From the NCBI GenBank assembly GCA_937911865.1, contig CALDSK010000248.1, forward strand, positions 1 through 64,000: a stretch of DNA of 64,000 nucleotides. Direction: 5' to 3'. The notes beneath the pieces were generated by a model. The model was not told the DNA's origin. It searched no databases and saw only the letters and a program-made list of their open reading frames with translations. Shown piece by piece: positions 42,750 through 51,059 of the stretch. Made by a program: the position numbers and the translations under genes. Within the stretch, counting starts at the first letter, position 1. Each line of letters begins with the position of its first letter. This stretch comes from an uncultured Synechococcus sp. GTDB lineage: Bacteria; Cyanobacteriota; Cyanobacteriia; Phormidesmidales; Phormidesmidaceae.

Positions 42750-43979
42750 CTAAGATGAGATCGGTACAATCTGATCGCCGTCCCACTGCACCAGAATGTA
42801 GTCATCTTCATTGAGCGCATCGTGATTATCCGGCGTGAAGGGCTGCTCGTAGGTCTTGATCAGACCGTCGTAGGTCGGCAAATTGTAGAACGCCTCACGT
42901 AAAGTTGGACCTTCTACAGAGTCAGCCGTATCAAGCGCTAGCGCCATCAGGTTCATAGCATCGTAGGCGTTAGCCGTTCCCACGGGCGCTAGGATATCTT
43001 CTGGGCCAGCTAGCTGATATTTTTCTTGCAGCGCGGCCAGCACCTTTTCACCAACCGGGCTCTGCTCACCAAAAAAGCTGTAGGTCTGCACAAAGGTCAC
43101 TTTCTTAGACGCCTCCGCACCTGCCAACTCTGGGAAGCGCCCACCCGAAATACCCCAGTGAGAAACCACGGGCACATCCCAATTCAATCGATCCAAAGAC
43201 TTCATCATCTGCGCACCTGGCGCTGCGTTAGCCACTAATAGAAGCGTCTCGGCACCGCCCGACTGCAAGCGACCCAGCTGCGCTGAAATATCGGTATCGC
43301 CATCGTTAAATTTCTCGATACCGACAATTTCTAAGCCGTACTTGGGTGCCCATTCTTCAAACCCCTTCTGATTCGACTCACCCCAAGGGTTATTGATCAG
43401 CACCAAACCAATTTTAGAAGCGCCCTTTTCCTGCTGAGCGTAGCGAGTAAGAAAATTATCGACAATGTTGTCATTCGCAGAGACACGAAAAGCATAGTTG
43501 GGATCAAAGTCGTTACGCGTGATGCCCGTAGCCGCGGCCCACACGCCCATGTAAGGCGTCTCTAGCTCATGAATGACCGGTAGCATCGCCAACGAGACCG
43601 GCGAATCTAGCCCACCAAAGATGGCCGCAACTTGCTCTCGTTCTATTAGCTCACGAGTGGCTGCAACGCCTTTAGCTGGCGTCGATTCATCATCCCTAAT
43701 CACCAGCTCAATTGGACGCCCGCCCATGACACCACCGTTGGCATTAATCTCATCAATAGCCACTTCTAAGCCACGCTTAATTGACTCGCCCGACAGTGCA
43801 GAAGATCCGGTAATAGCAGCCACTAATCCTAGCTTGACAGGATCGCCGCTAGTGTCACCCGTCGTCGTCGGCTGACAGCCGGTTAGCTTTGAGAGTGCGA
43901 TCGCTGAGCCCAATCCCGCCATTCCTCGTAAAAAGGTTCGGCGGTGAAATAACGTAATCTGACTATGCTCAAAAACCAT
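42750..43979 (-). CDS. HAAT-family solute-binding lipoprotein
   Basis: The 409-aa binding protein has a twin-arginine signal (HRRTFLRGM, residues 12-20) and lipobox KLTGC with Cys35. The mature part opens VKLGLVAAITGSSALSGESI, like LivK/UrtA/AmiC periplasmic proteins, with IKRGLEVAIDEINANGGVMGGRPIELV following. It probably binds an amino acid, amide, urea or similar N-compound. It is the first gene of the minus-strand operon with LivH and the LivMGF fusion. Confidence 0.88.
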   Translation of the reverse strand: MVFEHSQITLFHRRTFLRGMAGLGSAIALSKLTGCQPTTTGDTSGDPVKLGLVAAITGSSALSGESIKRGLEVAIDEINANGGVMGGRPIELVIRDDESTPAKGVAATRELIEREQVAAIFGGLDSPVSLAMLPVIHELETPYMGVWAAATGITRNDFDPNYAFRVSANDNIVDNFLTRYAQQEKGASKIGLVLINNPWGESNQKGFEEWAPKYGLEIVGIEKFNDGDTDISAQLGRLQSGGAETLLLVANAAPGAQMMKSLDRLNWDVPVVSHWGISGGRFPELAGAEASKKVTFVQTYSFFGEQSPVGEKVLAALQEKYQLAGPEDILAPVGTANAYDAMNLMALALDTADSVEGPTLREAFYNLPTYDGLIKTYEQPFTPDNHDALNEDDYILVQWDGDQIVPISS

Positions 43980-44245
43980 GAGAGAAAGTATCCTATCTTC
44001 TGCGAAACGTTCGAGATAAAAACGCTGTTAAAGAAGAATACTGTACATTCTTTCAACGCTAATAAATTCCTTTTAAGAATTTCTGTTTTCAAATGTTTCA
44101 GTGGCTAATTAGCTAAAAACACCGCAAGCGCTGACAAATATTATGGAACGAGCATTGATATCTGTTCAAATTCACAAAATATAACGGGAATCATAAGCGT
44201 AGTAACAATCGCACTTTGATTACACTGACAATACATAACAAGACC

Positions 44246-46726
44246 ATGAACGCTTCTAGCCCTGTTGGTGATTCAAAACTTAAGTGTGACCTGCATCATT
44301 TAGTTACTCAAACCCTTGAGATCATGGCCTGCCACGGGTGCGATCATCGATATAGCGCTGTCAGCCCAGCCTTAGCAGAATTACTGGGCCATTCAGTAGA
44401 AACACTCATCGGTCAAACAAACTTAGAACTAGCGGCGAAGCGTCCGCAGTCGGCGACGAAAAACGCTTACTGGCAGCAGGTAGCCGCTGCTGTTGCCACT
44501 GTTGTAGAAACAGGTCAGGCGGAACGTCAAATTCATGTTGCGCCGAATTCAGATGCAGCAACAGAAACAGGCTATGAAACGACTTATACGCCAATAAAAG
44601 ATGAACAGAACCAGCTACGCCACATTTTAAGCATCAGCCGAGCAGTTTCAGTCTCTCAACCGCTTATAGGGGTCGAAATGCCCGGATTGGAGAAGGCATC
44701 TTTGGCAGATGTACCGGTAGTACGCTCGCAAGATGACCTGGGCTGTAGCGAGCACAGCAGCGACTACACCGTGACAGGCCACTCAGGACAAGGGTTAGGC
44801 CATCACTCAGCATGTGTTATTCCCTCAAAACAGACAGAAAGTGCTGATAAAAGCTTAAAACCAGTAAAATCAACAGAGCAAACTCATCGTCTTAATGAGT
44901 TCATGCAAATTGTTCTTGATAGCATTCCTCAGTACATTTTTTGGAAAAACAGAGAAGGCGTTTATATAGGCAGCAATAACCGCTGGGCAGAAATGGCTGG
45001 GCTAGTAGAGGCCAGCAACGTTCCGGGAATTACCGACGACGACTTACCGTGGACTCAAGAACAAAAAGACTGGTACAGAAAGTGCGATCTTCAAGTTATG
45101 GATACGGATACGCCCATGCTGAAGATCAAGCAATCTCAGCGGCAGGGCAACGGTCAGCTCAGCTGGCGCGAAACCAGTAAATTCCCCCTGCATGATACTG
45201 AAGGCAACGTCGTCGGACTGCTGGGTACGATTGAAGATATCACTGAGCGTAAAATTGCTGAAGACCTGCTCAAGCAGTCCGAAGCCACCTTCCGTAAGCT
45301 GGCAAAGCAAGGTGAACTGCTCAACCGGCTTTCAGCTCAAATCAGGCAGTCGCTTAAACTAGAATCTATTCAACAAATCACGGTGGAAGAGGTGCGTCAG
45401 CTTTTTGCTGTCGATAGAGCACTTATCTATCGCTTTGGTTCAGATTGGAACGGTCAAGTCGCCGTAGAATCTGTCGCCGCCGGGTGTTCCTCTATTCTGG
45501 GTGACACGGGTATGAATAACCATTTTCACCAGCACAATGTGAGTCTGTATCAGAAAGGACAGGTTCATGCGATCGCTAATCTGACCACAGCAAAACTCGA
45601 CACCTGCCATCAGAATTATCTACAAAGCCTGGGCGTTCAAGCGAACCTGATCGTACCGATTCTGGTTCAAGACACACTGTGGGGACTGCTCATTGCCCAT
45701 CAATGCTCAGGGCCGAGAGACTGGGAAAAAGATGAAATTGATTTGTTGCAAACGCTCGCTGGTCAGGTGGGCGTGGCGATTCATCAGTCTAGCCTGCTCA
45801 CCCAGGCAAAAGACAGTGCCCGCATTGCGCAAGAAAAGGCTCAGCAGCTAGAGTCCACCCTGCAAACGCTTCAGCAAGCCCAGGCTCAGCTCGTTCAAAC
45901 TGAAAAAATGTCCAGCCTGGGACAGATGGTAGCAGGCATTGCCCACGAGATTAACAATCCGGTCAACTTCATTCACGGCAATCTAAAGTATGTCAAAGAC
46001 TATGCCCAAAATTTGCTTGACTTTTTAGAGCTCTATGAAAGCCATCATCCTGAACCTGCTGAGGCTATTCAAGACGCAGCCGAAGATATCGATCTAGCGT
46101 TTCTAAAAGAAGATCTTCAAAAAATGCTGTCATCCATGAATATGGGCACTGAACGGATTCGTGAAATTGTTCTTTCTCTGCGAAATTTCTCACGTACAGA
46201 TGAGGTAGGTTGCAAATCCGTCGACATTCATGAAGGTATCGACAGTACGCTGCTAATTTTGCAGCACAGGCTAAAAGCACAGCCCGACAGACCAGAAATT
46301 GCCGTAATCCGTGATTTTGGTGAACTACCACGGGTAGAATGCTTTGCCAGTCAGCTCAATCAAGTATTTATGAACATTTTAGCAAATGCAATTGATGCCT
46401 TAGAGAGCGAGCTGATAGAAAATCCAACGGCTGAAAAGTCTCCACAAATTACGCTTCGAACAGAAGCTTGTGATGACAACATCATTATCAAACTCTCTGA
46501 TAATGGGACAGGCATTCCGCCTGCCGTTAGAGACCGCATTTTCGATCCGTTCTTTACTACCAAAGCAGTCGGCAAAGGAACCGGAATGGGCATGGCGATT
46601 AGCTATCAGATTGTCGTTGAAAAGCATCACGGCCAGATCGAATGCTTTTCTGAAGCGGGCGTTGGCACTGAATTCGTAATTACGGTACCCGTTCAGTTAA
46701 GTACCCAATCTAACGATACTCATTAA
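44246..46726 (+). CDS. PAS-PAS-cyanobacteriochrome-GAF sensor histidine kinase
   Basis: The gene codes for 826 aa from the ATG at 44246; a TTG at 44216 would add ten. PAS domains occupy about 15-135 and 215-335. The GAF domain at about 355-520 has the bilin-attachment pair Cys454-His455 (KLDTCHQNYLQSLG) and the cyanobacteriochrome-like stretches YRFGSDWNGQVAVESV, VQANLIVPIL and LLIAHQCSGPRDW. The insert Cys of DXCF-type proteins is absent. The kinase core has the H-box MVAGIAHEINNPVNFI (His567), NQVFMNILANAIDAL, DNGTGIP and DPFFTTKAVGKGTGMGMAI. It should be a light-regulated kinase with an unknown response regulator. Confidence 0.85.
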   Translation: MNASSPVGDSKLKCDLHHLVTQTLEIMACHGCDHRYSAVSPALAELLGHSVETLIGQTNLELAAKRPQSATKNAYWQQVAAAVATVVETGQAERQIHVAPNSDAATETGYETTYTPIKDEQNQLRHILSISRAVSVSQPLIGVEMPGLEKASLADVPVVRSQDDLGCSEHSSDYTVTGHSGQGLGHHSACVIPSKQTESADKSLKPVKSTEQTHRLNEFMQIVLDSIPQYIFWKNREGVYIGSNNRWAEMAGLVEASNVPGITDDDLPWTQEQKDWYRKCDLQVMDTDTPMLKIKQSQRQGNGQLSWRETSKFPLHDTEGNVVGLLGTIEDITERKIAEDLLKQSEATFRKLAKQGELLNRLSAQIRQSLKLESIQQITVEEVRQLFAVDRALIYRFGSDWNGQVAVESVAAGCSSILGDTGMNNHFHQHNVSLYQKGQVHAIANLTTAKLDTCHQNYLQSLGVQANLIVPILVQDTLWGLLIAHQCSGPRDWEKDEIDLLQTLAGQVGVAIHQSSLLTQAKDSARIAQEKAQQLESTLQTLQQAQAQLVQTEKMSSLGQMVAGIAHEINNPVNFIHGNLKYVKDYAQNLLDFLELYESHHPEPAEAIQDAAEDIDLAFLKEDLQKMLSSMNMGTERIREIVLSLRNFSRTDEVGCKSVDIHEGIDSTLLILQHRLKAQPDRPEIAVIRDFGELPRVECFASQLNQVFMNILANAIDALESELIENPTAEKSPQITLRTEACDDNIIIKLSDNGTGIPPAVRDRIFDPFFTTKAVGKGTGMGMAISYQIVVEKHHGQIECFSEAGVGTEFVITVPVQLSTQSNDTH

Positions 46727-46782
46727 TCAGTAAACTCACCCGAGTATCATAATAAAAGCAGTCGGCTGAGTAGCGTAAAACA

Positions 46783-47739
46783 ATGGCAAAGTCTCGTCAG
46801 CTAGGGGCAGCTTTAGAACAGATTAAAACGATTCAGAGATTGGAGACACTGGGCGAAGAAAACGTTGCCGTGCTGCGTAAAATTATTAGCGGCAAGCAGC
46901 CGGTTGCGATCGCACCCACAACCAAACTTATTTTGCGCCACGGTCTCACGCAGCTCATCCCAGACATGCAAGCAGCCTTTCACCGCATGTTAAGCAACGG
47001 CGCAAACACAGACCCCAGCTGTAAGGCTAAATGGGCGATCGCAAACACCCTTTACCAGCTCGAAAAACCTGACGCAGATCTCTTCCTCTCCGGCATTCGA
47101 CACGTTCAGCTTGAGCCCGTCTGGGGCAAAACTATCGACACGGCCCCACCGCTGCGTAGCCTTTGTGCGCTCGGCCTGGTGCAGGCCAACTATCCTAGCG
47201 TTCTACTCGAACTCGCAGACCTATTGGCTGATCAAGAGTACGACGCCCGCGCAGGGGCAGCTAGAGCCATCGGCTACAGCCAAAACCCGGCAGGCATTCC
47301 CCTCCTACGACTGAAAGTTCATATGGGAGACCAAGAGCCACAGGTACTCTCTGAATGCTTTATTGCGCTGCTTACACTATCACCAGAGCAAGCGCCAATC
47401 GTCATAGAAGCTTTAGAAACCGGAGAGGAATCTGTTCAAGAATTAGCAGCACTTGCCCTGGGAGAAGCTAGAATTCCTGAAGCTTTTGAGGTGATCAAGC
47501 GTCGTTGGCAACGAACCCGCGGGGCTGAGCTGAGATCGAGCTTTTTGCTAGCGATCGCAACCCTGCGAACCGAAGACTCTATCGAGTTCTTACTTGACCA
47601 GCTAGAGCGCGGTAACGGCCAAGATGCCAAAGACGCCCTGCTCGCGCTAGACATTTACCGTAACACCACAGAAATATGGCAAAAGGTTGAACAGCTCATC
47701 CAGCTCAGGGGAGACCCTACACTAAGCGCAAGTATTTGA
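46783..47739 (+). CDS. HEAT-repeat protein
   Basis: The 318-aa helical protein has HEAT/PBS-lyase-type repeats around residues 145-295: QEYDARAGAARAIGYSQNP, EPQVLSECFIALLTLSP, EESVQELAALALGEAR and GQDAKDALLALDIYR. Such repeats occur in phycobilin lyases and in many scaffold proteins. Nothing here identifies a lyase, so a scaffold or adaptor role is as likely. The gene starts 56 bp after the cyanobacteriochrome kinase on the same strand. Three tandem 18-bp units overlap its stop. Confidence 0.8.
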   Translation: MAKSRQLGAALEQIKTIQRLETLGEENVAVLRKIISGKQPVAIAPTTKLILRHGLTQLIPDMQAAFHRMLSNGANTDPSCKAKWAIANTLYQLEKPDADLFLSGIRHVQLEPVWGKTIDTAPPLRSLCALGLVQANYPSVLLELADLLADQEYDARAGAARAIGYSQNPAGIPLLRLKVHMGDQEPQVLSECFIALLTLSPEQAPIVIEALETGEESVQELAALALGEARIPEAFEVIKRRWQRTRGAELRSSFLLAIATLRTEDSIEFLLDQLERGNGQDAKDALLALDIYRNTTEIWQKVEQLIQLRGDPTLSASI

Positions 47740-47777
47740 AGAAGCGCAAGTATTTGAAGAAGCGCAAGTATTTAAAG
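47724..47777. repeat. three tandem copies of an 18-bp unit across the HEAT gene stop
   Basis: AAGCGCAAGTATTTGAAG lies at 47724-47741 and 47742-47759, and AAGCGCAAGTATTTAAAG at 47760-47777. The stop codon of the HEAT-repeat gene (47737-47739) is in the first copy. Confidence 0.85.
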
Positions 47778-47892
47778 ACTAAAGGGGCCAGATTTAATTA
47801 TTTTGATATGAATCCGTAAACATACAGGTAACTCTACCGAAAGTTAGAAAAGGTCTCCGGGAAACCTAATATCACTATTCGGACATACGTAG

Positions 47893-48399
47893 ATGAAAGG
47901 CCTTAAGTTTTCCGCTTTGCTCGGCGCGATTTTCCCTTGGAAAGGCTTTGCCATCGCAACGCCACTCATAGGAAGTCTCGCACTCTCCTTATCGATGACA
48001 ACCCTTTCCACAGCAGCTGCTGCTCAGACTGATACACCGCAGCAATCTACACTGCAAACAGCTACAGATAGTGCCTATATCGATCAGCTTTACAGCTTTT
48101 TACAGGGTGTAGACGCCACTACCTACGCCATGGCGACTCAGTCCATGAGCGAAGAAGACAGCATCTGGGCAGCACAAATGTTTTGCCGCACCTTTGACTC
48201 TGGCGTCAGTCCAACCGATGCATTTTTGGTCTACACAAACTCCGCCATTGAACAAGCCACCGCTTTAGGGGCCAATATGACTGAAGAAATGGCCTACGCT
48301 GTAGGGCTCTACGGTGGTGCTGTCATGAATTTGGGCTCTACGCATTACTGCCCACAGCACCAAGCTCAGGTAGAACAAGCCCTAGCCTCCTTCAGATAG
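47893..48399 (+). CDS. exported protein with DUF732-like domain
   Basis: This is a 168-aa protein with a long N-terminal signal (about 1-45: basic start, hydrophobic core, AAAAQ cleavage region). The mature part is helical. Two Cys residues, one in MFCRTFDSG and one in STHYCPQH, and the spacing of Y..FL and A..Y.CP fit the small secreted DUF732-type domain. It is probably periplasmic or secreted with one disulfide bond. Function is unknown. A strong terminator follows its stop. Confidence 0.7.
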   Translation: MKGLKFSALLGAIFPWKGFAIATPLIGSLALSLSMTTLSTAAAAQTDTPQQSTLQTATDSAYIDQLYSFLQGVDATTYAMATQSMSEEDSIWAAQMFCRTFDSGVSPTDAFLVYTNSAIEQATALGANMTEEMAYAVGLYGGAVMNLGSTHYCPQHQAQVEQALASFR

Positions 48400-48426
48400 A
48401 AGGTTACAACCTATCCGCACGCAGCT

Positions 48427-48461
48427 AAGACGCTTTGCCGTAACTGACAAAGCGTCTTTTT
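48427..48461 (+). terminator. rho-independent terminator after the exported protein gene
   Basis: AAGACGCTTTG pairs perfectly with CAAAGCGTCTT around a ten-base loop and runs into a T5 tract. Confidence 0.85.
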
Positions 48462-48534
48462 GTGTTCAAGCAGTTGCTGTTAGCACCGACCAGCCCTGAT
48501 GATTTCTGGCTAGGAGCTGGATATACGATTAGCT

Positions 48535-49014
48535 CTAGGCAGGTGTTTTCTGAGATTTTTTTCGCTCTTGGCGTACGCTAAACTGCCAGGCACTAGAAAA
48601 CATATAGTGAATCTGGTGGTGAAGATCATTTTGCACCAGATTTTCCCATTCGTTTTGATCTAGCCACACGCCGTGACAGTGACCGCATCGATCTAAATAA
48701 AAATTTAGCCCACGGCCCACACGGGTCTTGGTCATTAGGCGAGAACAGTCCGCACAAAAATTAGCTGTTGTATTGTCTACAACCGGCAGTAGAGAACTGC
48801 CTGTAGAAAGATTAATAACCGACTGACGGGGTTCTTTGTTTGCCAGCCGCTCTTCTGGATGCGCATTCTTCGCCTGCTCTCGGTAATCGAGCCATTCCCA
48901 GTAGCGCTCAGAAGGAATCCAGTGACCAAAACAGTTTGTGCACTGATGGGCTAAAAGTCCGGTACTTAAGCTAACTTCGTTCAGAGATTCGATGTGGCAA
49001 ACAGGACATTTCAT
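48535..49014 (-). CDS. two-zinc-ribbon (TFIIB-type) protein
   Basis: The 159-aa protein has two zinc-ribbon modules. The first has CPVC (3-6) and CTNC (25-28). The second has CADC (about 92-95) and CGHC (about 111-114) followed by HGVWLDQNEWENL, a pattern typical of zf-TFIIB proteins. Between them is a polar linker. The role is unknown; such proteins are common in cyanobacteria. It is convergent with the exported protein gene. Confidence 0.8.
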   Translation of the reverse strand: MKCPVCHIESLNEVSLSTGLLAHQCTNCFGHWIPSERYWEWLDYREQAKNAHPEERLANKEPRQSVINLSTGSSLLPVVDNTTANFCADCSRLMTKTRVGRGLNFYLDRCGHCHGVWLDQNEWENLVQNDLHHQIHYMFSSAWQFSVRQERKKSQKTPA

Positions 49015-49155
49015 ATTAGAACCGCGTATTGAGTAGATGTCTTTGAATTAGAACATTCCCAAATATTTCAAGAAATGTTGATACTCTAAAAAAATCGAAA
49101 TTTATTTGAGGAACGACTGACTACCAATAGTTAGAAGAGACCGGATAGAAGAGTG

Positions 49156-50211
49156 CTACATAGGCTTCAAGGGAAACTCACGCCAGCGTTCTACCGACTC
49201 TACAGCTAAAACTAGGTTCATTCCAGATTGTTCAAAATCGTGATAGATATTGTTCGCACTGTCTGTGAAGTCGATCACATCGGGGACAACAACAGGCGAA
49301 GTGCAGTCTTCCAACAGATATACTCTTTTGGCAAGCGCCGGGTCGCGCCTTTGAATTTCGCTAAGCAAATCGCTTACTGTCCAAGCCACACAGTGGCTTT
49401 TCGCCTGCCCTCCGATAATAATCGCGTCAAATTCAAGCAGGTGCTGAATTAACCGATTGTTTTTCTGGGCGATCGGCTGCCCTGATTCGCTGGTTAAAAC
49501 CTCAGGACTGAGAACTGAGTAGTTTTCAGTGAGTGGATTATTTCCTTTGGTTTCAAAGCGAGTCGGGCTGCTACGAACCATACTGTGAAAAAAACAGGCC
49601 TCTTCAAAGGCAGGCACTAGCGCATGGCCAATACCGCCGAGCATAGAATGATAGGGCCAAATTGTTAGCGGATACTTACCGCGATCGCTCAACTGTTTTG
49701 CATAGTGAGCAGCAAACGCTTCCATAGCCTCTGCTGTGACACCTTTACCAACTAGCCCATCAGCTAGCCCTTTTGCAATTGCAGGATTGACCCGCCACTT
49801 TCCTGACGTCACCTCCTCGTAAGAGATTACGGTCATCGGCAATGGATGGTCTCCCGCTTCATTCACCCAAAAAACAGAGTGAAAGATTTGGGCCGAGCTG
49901 TGAGTATCCATGGTAGGAACAATCTCGGTAATGACCTCTATATTGCGATAGATAAACTCACAAAGCCTACGCGTATCTTCGACAGCGCCTATACCAGAGC
50001 GCCCAGATACAAACAATTCAAATTCAGGTAAACAAAAGGTGTTTTGAACATCAATCGCTAGCAAACATACCCGCGCCTTATCGCTTTGGGCAGCTGCTAT
50101 ATTGTGTTGTCGGCGGTAGGCAATCGCCTCAGCCGCACGTGTTTGATAGGGGACTCTCCAAATCTGTCCAACTGTTTCAGGATTAAAGAATTCAGGAACT
50201 GGATTTGTCAT
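49156..50211 (-). CDS. isochorismatase/nicotinamidase-like cysteine hydrolase
   Basis: The 351-aa protein contains the three catalytic residues of the isochorismatase-hydrolase fold: Asp54 in LLAIDVQNTFCLPEFEL, Lys222 in FETKGNNPL and Cys274 in GGQAKSHCVAWTV. Nicotinamidases proper are usually 180-215 aa; the extra length comes from an N-terminal tail and insertions around 120-200. It may hydrolyse an amide of a nicotinamide-like or carbamoyl compound. A 12-bp inverted repeat and 15-bp repeats lie upstream and may control it. Confidence 0.82.
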   Translation of the reverse strand: MTNPVPEFFNPETVGQIWRVPYQTRAAEAIAYRRQHNIAAAQSDKARVCLLAIDVQNTFCLPEFELFVSGRSGIGAVEDTRRLCEFIYRNIEVITEIVPTMDTHSSAQIFHSVFWVNEAGDHPLPMTVISYEEVTSGKWRVNPAIAKGLADGLVGKGVTAEAMEAFAAHYAKQLSDRGKYPLTIWPYHSMLGGIGHALVPAFEEACFFHSMVRSSPTRFETKGNNPLTENYSVLSPEVLTSESGQPIAQKNNRLIQHLLEFDAIIIGGQAKSHCVAWTVSDLLSEIQRRDPALAKRVYLLEDCTSPVVVPDVIDFTDSANNIYHDFEQSGMNLVLAVESVERWREFPLKPM

Positions 50212-50457
50212 ATCTCTTCCATCGTAGTTTTAAACAATAAAAGCGTGGTGTGGGCACAGACCACTCATTCGGCGTACATCCTTCTGAACATCAAGGTTGT
50301 AGCGATCATAAAGTGATCATAAAAAATGAATGGTTTTTTTACACACTCACAATCTTTGTCTTTTGAACGCTTTTCAAACAGATAAAGTCATACCTGAAAT
50401 AGAGACATTTAGAGCCTCATCGCATAGCGTGTTCTGAGCAGAAACTGATTGTTCACC

Positions 50458-50488
50458 CGTACTTAGTGTAATATAAACACTAAGTACG
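50458..50488. promoter_or_regulatory. 12-bp perfect inverted repeat (operator candidate)
   Basis: CGTACTTAGTGT and ACACTAAGTACG flank a seven-base AATATAA spacer. It lies about 250 bp upstream of the cysteine-hydrolase start. The half-site CTTAGTGT recurs twice nearby (50557-50564 and 50572-50579), suggesting a regulator-binding array. Confidence 0.5.
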
Positions 50489-50545
50489 TTATAGCCAATC
50501 TCTTCGTAAAGCGTCAAGCACCCGCGCTTACTTATCACTCTTTGT

Positions 50546-50590
50546 TGTGTAATTGCTTAGTGTGTAGTTGCTTAGTGTGTAATTGCTCGG
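50546..50590. repeat. three tandem 15-bp units TGTGTAATTGCTTAG
   Basis: The units at 50546-50560 and 50561-50575 differ by one base, and the third at 50576-50590 ends CTCGG instead of CTTAG. Confidence 0.75.
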
Positions 50591-51059
50591 CCCAGCAGAA
50601 ATAGAGACCAGCGAGAGAGCCTTTTGAATCGGTCGCAATACCCTTTTGCGAGGATGAAGCTCAGCTTTCAACAGAAACTTCGCCCTGCCTAGTTTCAATA
50701 TTTCGTTAGCTCTTTCTTGCGTAAATGTCTAACTGAGATGATTCTGATGGCACGTTCTCAATGTGTACCTCGATATGTAATCACTGCATGGTGTAATCAC
50801 TGCGAACCAGACTGTGCCGCGAACCCTAACGCTGACCATAATTCTAAATTCGCTGGCCTTTGTCGTCTGGGCACGTTTCGAGGCGACGCAAGCTATATGT
50901 TCAGTAGCTGAGAACACAAATTTAGAGCGGGGGCTTAACCGAAACGGCATGATCAGGGAGAATAGAAACATCTTTTGTAAAAGCTAAGCGGCGATGATGC
51001 TCCATGGCTCATCCCAGGCTGCAAGCTTTGAAGAATATAGACGTATTAGGACGTAGCTC

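Larger units (their letters stand above)
50212..51059. other. 848-bp gap with an operator-like inverted repeat and 15-bp repeats
   Basis: The gap holds a 12-bp perfect inverted repeat (50458-50488) and three tandem 15-bp units (50546-50590). A 64-codon open frame at 50717-50911 has no protein-like features. The proximal part of the transketolase promoter should lie toward 51000. Confidence 0.5.

Noticed and set aside
50717..50911. 64-codon open frame in the gap before the transketolase-like gene
   Set aside because: It shows no ribosome-binding site and no recognisable protein features.
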